Shown here: piece by piece, positions 56,030 through 61,550 of the stretch
Layout: every line of letters starts with the position of its first letter
Position numbering within the stretch: position 1 is the first letter of the stretch
NCBI GenBank assembly: GCA_009692505.1
Contig: SHZC01000008.1
Span: 1-61,550, forward strand
Direction of reading: 5' to 3'
Source of the DNA: Myxococcales bacterium
GTDB lineage: Bacteria; Myxococcota_A; Bradymonadia; UBA7976; UBA1532
Length of the DNA stretch: 61,550 nucleotides
Made by a program: the position numbers and the translations under genes
The notes under the pieces: model-generated
What the model was told of the DNA's origin: nothing
Seen by the model: only the letters and a program-made list of their open reading frames with translations
Databases searched by the model: none

Positions 56030-57220
56030 ATGTTGGTCCGAACTGGTTTTGGTCGAGACGTGCATCTGGGGTACTGCACCAACGTGCATCCCGGCGAGGG
56101 GCTCGCGGCACTGCACGACCTCCTGAGGCGGGATGTGGCGCCGGTCGCGCGTGTCGTCGCGCCTGCCCTTCCGTTTGGCCTAGGCCTCAGGTTAGGCAAT
56201 GCCGCAGCACTCGCCTTGTCCACGGACGCCGACGCCCTGGCCCGACTGCGAGCGCTCATGGACGAGCTGGGGATGTATGTCTTCACGGTAAACGCTTTTC
56301 CCTATGGGGACTTTGCTGCGGATTCAGTCAAGGATCTTGTCTATCAACCGGACTGGCGTGATGAAGAACGGCGTCTCTATACGATGCGCGTGGCCGAGGC
56401 CATCGTCTCCCTCCCGGGTCCGGGGCACCGAACCATCAGCACGGTGGCGGGTGGGTTCAAGCCCCAATCGACGGGAGGTCTCGACAACGCCGAGCGAGCG
56501 AGGGAGATGTCCAGGGAGCTCGTCAAGACGGCCGAGGCGCTCGCGCGGCTCTCGGACCGAACCGGCGTTCACGTTCGACTCTGCCTCGAGCCCGAGCCCT
56601 TCACCACGCTGGAGACGACAGACGAGGTCCTCGACTTCTTCACGCGGCACGTCTTCCCGGCCGGTGAGGCGACCCGAGAGCACCTGGGCCTGTGTTACGA
56701 CTGCTGCCATCAGGCCGTCGAGTTCGAGGACGCCCCCCGCGCCCTCCGCGCCCTGTCCGACGCCGGTATTCCCATAGGCAAGGTCCAGATCTCCAGCGCC
56801 CTCCACCTCTCCTCGCCCGGGATTCAGGCACACAGGGACGCGCTCTTGGCCTTCGCCGAGCCCCGTTATCTCCACCAGACCTGCGCCCGCCTTCCCGATG
56901 GCCGAGTCCTTCGGGCGCTTGACCTGCCGCTCCTCGAGCAGCCCTCGCCGGAGTGGCTGTCGGCCGAGGCCTGGCGCTGCCACTTCCATGTGCCCATTGG
57001 CCTGACGGGTGAGGGTTGCCTGGAATCCACCCGCGCCGACTGGGAGGCCGCCGTAGAGACGCTCGCGGCGGCCGGATCCTGCGACCACTTCGAGGTCGAG
57101 ACGTACTCCTTTCACGTCATGCCCGAGGCCACCCGCGCGCGTTTTGGCTCCGTCTCGGAGTCCATCATTGAGGAGCTTCGGACGGCGCGCGAGGTCTTGT
57201 GTCGAAGCACAACGGCATGA
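56030..57220 (+). CDS. EboE-like TIM-barrel protein (sugar-phosphate isomerase/epimerase superfamily)
   Basis: A 396-residue protein matching the metabolite-traffic protein EboE pattern: DVHLGYCTNVHPGEGL at the start, YVFTVNAFPYGDF, DWRDEERRLYTMRVA, STVAGGFKP, LCLEPEPFTTLETTDEVL, LGLCYDCCHQAVEF and HFEVETYSFHVMP. EboE belongs to ebo clusters that handle prenyl-linked or polar secondary metabolites in bacteria and algae; the other ebo genes are not in the window. ATG 56030 is used, and a longer start at 55982 would cover the divergent gene's start. It forms an overlapping three-gene unit with the next two genes. Confidence 0.8.
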   Translation: MLVRTGFGRDVHLGYCTNVHPGEGLAALHDLLRRDVAPVARVVAPALPFGLGLRLGNAAALALSTDADALARLRALMDELGMYVFTVNAFPYGDFAADSVKDLVYQPDWRDEERRLYTMRVAEAIVSLPGPGHRTISTVAGGFKPQSTGGLDNAERAREMSRELVKTAEALARLSDRTGVHVRLCLEPEPFTTLETTDEVLDFFTRHVFPAGEATREHLGLCYDCCHQAVEFEDAPRALRALSDAGIPIGKVQISSALHLSSPGIQAHRDALLAFAEPRYLHQTCARLPDGRVLRALDLPLLEQPSPEWLSAEAWRCHFHVPIGLTGEGCLESTRADWEAAVETLAAAGSCDHFEVETYSFHVMPEATRARFGSVSESIIEELRTAREVLCRSTTA

Positions 57221-58239
57221 GCCTGCATCGACATGAGACCGGGCGCTCGCTCCGCAAAGGCCTCCTGACCGCGTGTCTGCTCGCGTTGGGGTCCGGCTGC
57301 AAGGAGCGTGAGGCCACGGCACCCGAAAAACCGCCGTCCGCTGGGGCCGCCGGGGGCCTCACCGCAGTGGCTTTCGTCGACGGTCTCCGAATCCTGGGAG
57401 ACGCCAGCGGGCGCGTCCGGCTCGACTCCGAGACGGCCCCTCCGCGGTGGCTTGCGGCTCACAGCGGCCCCGTGCGTTTCGTCGGGCGATGGAGCCCCTC
57501 GAAGCACGGCGAGGCCGGGCCGTGGGTCTACGCGACCGCGTCCCAGGACGGCACCGTGGCCTTCTTCGACGAGGCTCTAAACGTGCTCTCCCGCCACCGC
57601 CTGCCCGACGCGCACCTCAACGCAGCGACCGCTTACGGGGACAGGGTGGCCGTCGCCGCCGATCGGGGTCTCGTGGCGATCTTCGGGCCGACCGGGCTCG
57701 TTTGGTCGAGGACGGGTTTACACGGCGCGGCGGCCTATGCGGTGGTCTTCTCCATCGACGGCGCGGAGCTTGTGGCCGGGGGCATGGACGGGCACGTCTC
57801 GCGGCTTCGCGTGACAGACGGCGTCTCGCTCGGCGAGCACCCCTCAGGGGGCGCGTGGATCACCGCGATGGTCCATGGCGTCGAGGGTTTGTACGTGGGC
57901 CGGGCTGACGGCAGCCTGCAGATGGTCAACCCCCTTGACGGAGTGGTCCTCCGCGAGCTCGAACCTCAAAGCGCCGCAGTCCGGGCCTGCCTCCTGACGC
58001 CGACGATCCTCGTGTGCGGGGCGGAGGACGGGGGCCTCAGTGCCTGCGACCGCCACACGAAGGCCGCCTGCACGATGCTTCAGACCCATGCCCCCGTCCG
58101 CGCGCTCGCAAGGGCCCGGGATCAGATCGTCGTCGCCGGCGCGGACGGTCGATTGCGCGTATATGGTGCCGTCGGCGCCACCCTCACTTTGCGTCAGACG
58201 GAGCAGCCATGGGACACCACGAAGACCTCGAACGACTGA
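57217..58239 (+). CDS. WD40/PQQ-like beta-propeller lipoprotein
   Basis: A 340-residue protein with lipobox-like LALGSGC (C28) and a propeller of about seven blades (e.g. GPWVYATASQDGTVAFFDE, AELVAGGMDGHVSRLRVTDG, GLYVGRADGSLQMVNPLDG, ILVCGAEDGGLSACDRH). No catalytic residues are evident; probably an outer-membrane or periplasmic scaffold. The ATG at 57217 overlaps the EboE-like gene stop (ATGA). The end overlaps the next gene by 31 bases. Confidence 0.8.
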   Translation: MSLHRHETGRSLRKGLLTACLLALGSGCKEREATAPEKPPSAGAAGGLTAVAFVDGLRILGDASGRVRLDSETAPPRWLAAHSGPVRFVGRWSPSKHGEAGPWVYATASQDGTVAFFDEALNVLSRHRLPDAHLNAATAYGDRVAVAADRGLVAIFGPTGLVWSRTGLHGAAAYAVVFSIDGAELVAGGMDGHVSRLRVTDGVSLGEHPSGGAWITAMVHGVEGLYVGRADGSLQMVNPLDGVVLRELEPQSAAVRACLLTPTILVCGAEDGGLSACDRHTKAACTMLQTHAPVRALARARDQIVVAGADGRLRVYGAVGATLTLRQTEQPWDTTKTSND

Positions 58240-58814
58240 TAAAGAACGCTGCGGTCGACGAGCAGCTCGGGCCCATCTCGGCGTTCCTCGACGACCTGGC
58301 CCCCAATGTGAGGATCGAGGTCGCGCGCGGCATGACGAACGACGCGCAGCGCACCCTCTGGACCCTGACCGTCGGACAGCTCGTCAGCCTCTCCGACATG
58401 GTGCCCGACGACTACGGTCCGCTTGAGCCGGTGCGGCACTTCGGCAAGAACACGCTGCCAGCCTTTCAGACCTTCGAGAAACGATTCTGTCGCCCCACCG
58501 ACGCGGCAACGACCGATATGCTCTGGGGCTACAACGAGGGGCCGACCCGCAAGCTCGTCGGGCCCGGCTACTTCGTCTGTCGGGCCACGCCAAACGACCC
58601 TCGCGGCGCGACCGTCGTGGACTACTTCTCGGTGCCCCCGGAGAAGCCCGCGGAGTGGCCGACGATCACGAGCAATGAGCGACTGCCTCAGCGCTTCGTC
58701 TACGGCTTCATGCACGACTTCCTGCGGCGGGTCAGCGCGCACGTCACGATCGGGCGCGCATGGCGGCACCACAAGCCGACGGCGAATCACTTTATCCTGT
58801 GCCGCGAAGGTTGA
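58209..58814 (+). CDS. Hypothetical protein, 201 aa
   Basis: No family recognised. The protein is soluble, with no signal peptide or membrane segment, and has a distinctive aromatic, compact C-terminal half (GPGYFVCRATPNDPRGATVV, FVYGFMHDFLRRVSAHVTIG). The ATG at 58209 has GGAG 6 bases upstream and overlaps the end of the propeller gene, suggesting coupled translation with EboE-like and propeller genes. Two conserved-looking cysteines (FCRP, FVCRA) and a third near the end (ILCRE). Confidence 0.75.
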   Translation: MGHHEDLERLIKNAAVDEQLGPISAFLDDLAPNVRIEVARGMTNDAQRTLWTLTVGQLVSLSDMVPDDYGPLEPVRHFGKNTLPAFQTFEKRFCRPTDAATTDMLWGYNEGPTRKLVGPGYFVCRATPNDPRGATVVDYFSVPPEKPAEWPTITSNERLPQRFVYGFMHDFLRRVSAHVTIGRAWRHHKPTANHFILCREG

Positions 58815-58833
58815 GGCTCGCCAGTCGGGAGCT

Positions 58834-59403
58834 TCAGTGTTGCGGATGCCCTGGGGCCGGACGGGGCACGACCTCGTAGCCTTCGAACTGCAACTCGTCG
58901 ATGGGGCCGGTGCGGACGACGTTTCGAAAACGGTCCAAGAGGTCGCTGGCGAAGCGGTCGCGGCCGGCCTCTCCCAAGGCGCCCTCGGCCTCCCGGTGGC
59001 TGGCCAGGAAGTACAACATTCGCAGGAGCTCTGAGCGACGCAGACGAACCTCGCGAGCCACCGCCTCGTTATGCCCGACGACCTTCAGGCGCAGGCGGGC
59101 GACGCGGCCCTCCTGGGGATCCTTCAGATAAAGCGTGTGCCCTCCAAGATCGACCGTGACCGGCCCGGTATTGAGCGTCTCCTCGGGCGGCGCCGACTCG
59201 AGCGGCTCGTCGGGCATGACCTGGGGGGCTGCCGTGCCGGGGTCTTGAGCGCGGGCGGGCGCCAAGCTGGCGGAGGACACGGGCGTCGGCGAGTCCGGCA
59301 CTGTGAGGCTCCCGGCGGGGCGCACGTCTGGATTGTAGAAGGCCACGACCAGTCCGAGGACGAGGGCGGCGGCGGCGGCGGCGATGAGGATTGGGCGGTT
59401 CAT
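58834..59403 (-). CDS. FliL-like membrane-anchored protein
   Basis: A 189-residue protein with one N-terminal membrane helix (LIAAAAAALVLGLVVAFY), a Pro/Ser/Ala linker and a C-terminal domain (about 80..185) reminiscent of FliL: VRLRRSELLRMLYFLA, then RFASDLLDRFRNVV and DELQFEGYEVV. FliL proteins associate with flagellar stators; no flagellar gene is near, so the call is tentative. The ATG overlaps the stop of the acetyltransferase gene. Confidence 0.5.
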   Translation of the reverse strand: MNRPILIAAAAAALVLGLVVAFYNPDVRPAGSLTVPDSPTPVSSASLAPARAQDPGTAAPQVMPDEPLESAPPEETLNTGPVTVDLGGHTLYLKDPQEGRVARLRLKVVGHNEAVAREVRLRRSELLRMLYFLASHREAEGALGEAGRDRFASDLLDRFRNVVRTGPIDELQFEGYEVVPRPAPGHPQH

Positions 59404-60260
59404 GGCTTGTTTCGGATGCTCAGGGTTGCGGGAGTCTCGACGACGGTGACCCCAGGAAGGATTGAGTGGGTGACCCAGACATTGCCACCAATCACCGCGC
59501 CTTTGCCGATGACCGTGTCGCCGCCGAGGACTGTGGCTCCCGCGTAGAGGACCACGCCGTCTTCGATGGTCGGGTGCCGTTTGGTCCCCGCGAACTGGCG
59601 AGAGACCGAGAGCGCGCCGAGCGTCACACCTTGATACATCTTTACGTCGTCGCCGATGTGGCTCGTCTCTCCGATGACCACACCCGTACCGTGATCGATG
59701 AAGAAGCGTCGGCCGATGGTCGCGCCGGGGTGAATGTCGATGCCCGTGCGAGCGTGGGCGATCTCGCTCATGGCGCGGGGCAGATACGCCAAGCCCATCT
59801 GGTGCAGGGTGTGCGCGAGCCGATGAACGGTGATGGCCTCGAAGCCTGGATAAGTCAGGATCACCTCGTCGATGTTGTGGGCTGCGGGATCCCCTTCGAG
59901 GGCGGCGCGTGCGTCCTCGAGGAGCAGGGCGCGGACGAGGACGAGCTGATCGAGGAAAGTCGTAACGAGCCGCTCGGCCTCGGTGCTTCGGCCAGCGGGC
60001 AGGACCCGGCGAACGATCCCCGTCAGCTCGTCATGCAGGCGACACAGCCACGTCCCGACGTGATACCGACGGCTGGCCGCGGGCACGGCGATGGCCGCGT
60101 AGTAGCCCGGAAAGAGCAGGCCTCGGAGCTGCTCGACCGCCGAGACGATCGACTCGCGGGACGGCAGGGTCGGGGCGCTCGCCGCACACTCACCTTGCGC
60201 GTCGTAGCTCTCCAGCAGCGCGTCCACGACGCGGTCCAAGTCGTCCTCTTCGAAGCTCAT
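59400..60260 (-). CDS. cysE: Serine O-acetyltransferase
   Basis: Makes O-acetylserine for cysteine synthesis. A 286-residue protein with an N-terminal helical domain (1..150) and a left-handed beta-helix of hexapeptide repeats (about 160..280): SEIAHARTGIDIHPGATIGR, FFIDHGTGVVIGETSHIGDD, VTLGAL. The catalytic His/Asp residues of the family are in DIHPG and DHGTG. The long N-terminal domain resembles the EpsC/SrpH-type serine acetyltransferases. Divergent from the glycosyltransferase gene. Confidence 0.93.
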   Translation of the reverse strand: MSFEEDDLDRVVDALLESYDAQGECAASAPTLPSRESIVSAVEQLRGLLFPGYYAAIAVPAASRRYHVGTWLCRLHDELTGIVRRVLPAGRSTEAERLVTTFLDQLVLVRALLLEDARAALEGDPAAHNIDEVILTYPGFEAITVHRLAHTLHQMGLAYLPRAMSEIAHARTGIDIHPGATIGRRFFIDHGTGVVIGETSHIGDDVKMYQGVTLGALSVSRQFAGTKRHPTIEDGVVLYAGATVLGGDTVIGKGAVIGGNVWVTHSILPGVTVVETPATLSIRNKP

Positions 60261-60290
60261 GGCGCGGCAGGTTAGCTAAGGGCTCCCCGT

Positions 60291-60319
60291 TTGACCACGA
60301 CCGCAGTGTTTGATAAAGG
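60291..60319 (+). promoter_or_regulatory. Possible promoter for the glycosyltransferase gene
   Basis: TTGACC (60291..60296), 17-base spacer, TAAAGG (60314..60319). If real, the in-frame TTG at 60291 is a -35 box and not a start codon, supporting the ATG at 60354. Confidence 0.4.
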
Positions 60320-60353
60320 GCCGGACCCTCAGCCAACGGGAGTCTCAGCGTCG

Positions 60354-61109
60354 ATGTATCGCGGTTGGCAGATCGCCGTCGTCGTCCCGGCTTTCAATGA
60401 GGCGCGGCTCTTGCCCGTCACCCTCGCGGGCCTCCCCGATTTCATCGACCTCGTGATCGTCGTCGACGACGCGAGCACCGACCAGACGCTCGTGGCCGCG
60501 CGACCGTTTGGCGGGCGGGTCGAGGTCATTCGGCACGCGCGGAACCTCGGCGTGGGTGGGGCCATCGTCACGGGCTATCGGCGGGCCTTGGCCTTGGGCG
60601 TAAGGGCCACGGTCGTCGTCGGTGCCGACGCCCAGATGGATCCTCAAGAGATGCACCGGCTCCTCGACGCCCTAATCGACGGGCGCGCCGACTACGCCAA
60701 AGGCGACCGGCTTGGGCACCCTGAGGTCCTGCGCCGAATGCCCCTCGTCCGCTATCTCGGCAGCCGCGTCTTGAGCCTCCTGACTCGCTTGGCCACGGGG
60801 TATTCGCCGCTGCGGGATCCCCAGTGCGGCTACACGGCCATCACCTGTCAGGCCCTCAGCGCCTTGCCCCTCGATGGGGTCTATGAGCGGTACGGCTTCC
60901 CCAACGATCTCTTAGCCAAACTCTCCCAGATCGGGGCGCGGGTCGTGGACTGCCCCGTCTCGCCGATTTACGGGGACGAGGTGTCGCGGCTCAGGGTGGC
61001 CCGGGTCATCCTGCCCATCTCGAGGCTCCTGCTCCGTGCAGTACTCGCCCGCCTCCTGCGGAGCGTCGGCGTTTCGAACGAGGCCCGAGAGCCGAACGTC
61101 GCCAGATAG
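60354..61109 (+). CDS. Family 2 glycosyltransferase
   Basis: A 251-residue GT-A enzyme of the dolichol-phosphate-mannose-synthase-like group: IAVVVPAFNEARLLPVTLAG, VIVVDDASTDQTL, HARNLGVGGAIVTGYRRAL, DAQMDPQEM and DPQCGYTAITCQAL. It lacks the C-terminal membrane helices of polyprenyl-phosphate sugar transferases, though a hydrophobic stretch (VILPISRLLLRAVLARLL) near the end may peripherally anchor it. Probably acts on polyprenyl-phosphate or surface glycan. Starts at 60291 (TTG) and 60306 (GTG) are in frame but less likely. Confidence 0.9.
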   Translation: MYRGWQIAVVVPAFNEARLLPVTLAGLPDFIDLVIVVDDASTDQTLVAARPFGGRVEVIRHARNLGVGGAIVTGYRRALALGVRATVVVGADAQMDPQEMHRLLDALIDGRADYAKGDRLGHPEVLRRMPLVRYLGSRVLSLLTRLATGYSPLRDPQCGYTAITCQALSALPLDGVYERYGFPNDLLAKLSQIGARVVDCPVSPIYGDEVSRLRVARVILPISRLLLRAVLARLLRSVGVSNEAREPNVAR

Positions 61110-61118
61110 TCAGCCCAC

Positions 61119-61550
61119 TTGACGACCGTCACGTTCTTCACGACCTCCTACCCGAGTGAAGCCCAGGAGGCCTCGGGCCGCTTCATCGCCGAGCTGGCCG
61201 AAGAGTTCTCCAAGCAGGGACTGAGACCCACGGTCGTGCGCGCGCCGTTCATGGGCTGGGCCGAAGGGGGCGGACCCGACGCCCTTGGGAGCGGGTCGGG
61301 GCTCAGCTACCTGGGCTCGGTCGTCAGCGCGGTGGGTCTGGTGAGCGCGGGTCTGACCCGCCGTGGGTCAACTGGCCCGGCCCGCCGCGGGGCAGTCGGT
61401 ACTGTCAACGTCGGCCACTGGCTTGTGCCGGGGGCTCTCGCCGCGCTGGCCGCCGGGGGTCGAGCCGTCGCTTACGCCCATGGGGGCGACGTCGCGCTGC
61501 TTGAGCGGCTGCCCTTGGGACGGCTCTATGCGCGGCACCTGGACGCGCAC
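61119..61550 (+). CDS. Family 4-type glycosyltransferase, N-terminal part (3' cut)
   Basis: The frame opens with TTG (61119), the only start possible before the upstream in-frame stop, and encodes TVTFFTTSYPSEAQEASGRF, typical of GT4 N-terminal Rossmann domains, then WLVPGALAALAAGGRAVAYAHGGDV, matching the second strand-helix of the N-domain. The open frame runs to the window end (144 residues). It lies 9 bases after the family 2 glycosyltransferase gene, so the two probably act in the same glycan pathway. Confidence 0.8.
   Translation, partial: MTTVTFFTTSYPSEAQEASGRFIAELAEEFSKQGLRPTVVRAPFMGWAEGGGPDALGSGSGLSYLGSVVSAVGLVSAGLTRRGSTGPARRGAVGTVNVGHWLVPGALAALAAGGRAVAYAHGGDVALLERLPLGRLYARHLDAH

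Overview
The window is high-GC DNA from a Gram-negative bacterium, most likely a member of the Myxococcota. The 1,539-residue surface protein at 47380..51999 ends in a MYXO-CTERM-type sorting tail (Cys-Gly-Cys, hydrophobic helix, Arg cluster). There are also several lipoproteins, PEGA, PKD and thrombospondin-type-3 proteins and a Hanks-type kinase, and genes commonly overlap by 4 bases (ATGA, GTGA, TTGA). TTG and GTG starts are frequent. Candidate sigma-70 promoters resemble TTGACA, 16-18 bases, TA(C/T)GNT. No tRNA, rRNA, CRISPR array or insertion sequence was recognised.

Region 1 (1..15.9 kb) is housekeeping. It holds a cut sterol-desaturase-type gene, rimO, a 58-residue zinc-ribbon gene, and one long minus-strand run: kdsB, pyrG, kdsA, an LpxL-like acyltransferase, lptA, lptB, rpoN, ptsN, hprK, rapZ, mannose-type PTS IIA, IIB, IIC and IID, ptsH and ptsI. 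It joins Kdo/LPS supply and export to sigma-54 and a complete regulated PTS behind one good promoter. RapZ has lost its Walker A lysine.

Region 2 (15.9..20.2 kb) holds a secreted TPR/LytR_C protein, an RluA-type pseudouridine synthase whose N-terminus is built from a 30-base tandem repeat, and two paralogous exported proteins. These two are transcribed divergently from region 3.

Region 3 (20.2..37.6 kb) is the centre of interest: a phage-tail-like contractile injection system of the extracellular (eCIS) type, apparently one operon. It encodes a Pvc16/DUF4255 terminator-like protein, two sheaths, two tubes, a tail-assembly-chaperone-like gene, a LysM tube-initiator, a gpD-type hub, gp25, a 1,003-residue baseplate protein, a gpI protein with a PASTA domain, and a fibre-slot protein. 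Unusual points are: (a) a chaperone gene that appears to continue in the -1 frame through a G-rich slip site followed by a near-perfect 16-bp hairpin; (b) two independent junction duplications, both offset by exactly 74 bases, each making a short leader ORF before the real start; (c) a 1,240-residue Arg/Pro/Ala-rich protein without cysteine; (d) a double zinc-ribbon protein where a spike or tip gene would be expected; (e) no recognisable AAA+ ATPase, PAAR tip, gp5-like spike or classical tape measure in the window.

Region 4 (37.6..47 kb) holds a frameshifted pentapeptide-repeat gene, two zinc-ribbon/FHA proteins (one with a VWA-like domain), a TPR-PEGA protein, a TSP3/beta-propeller lipoprotein and a Ser/Thr kinase. 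A kinase with FHA readers beside a contractile machine recalls the threonine-phosphorylation control of some type VI secretion systems, but here that is inference.

Region 5 (47..61.5 kb) holds the PKD/MYXO-CTERM protein, an orphan oligopeptide-transporter ATPase, a receiver-HDOD protein, mutY, a zinc-ribbon membrane protein, an EboE-like TIM-barrel protein followed by a beta-propeller lipoprotein and an unknown gene, a FliL-like protein, a serine acetyltransferase and two glycosyltransferases, the last cut by the window end.
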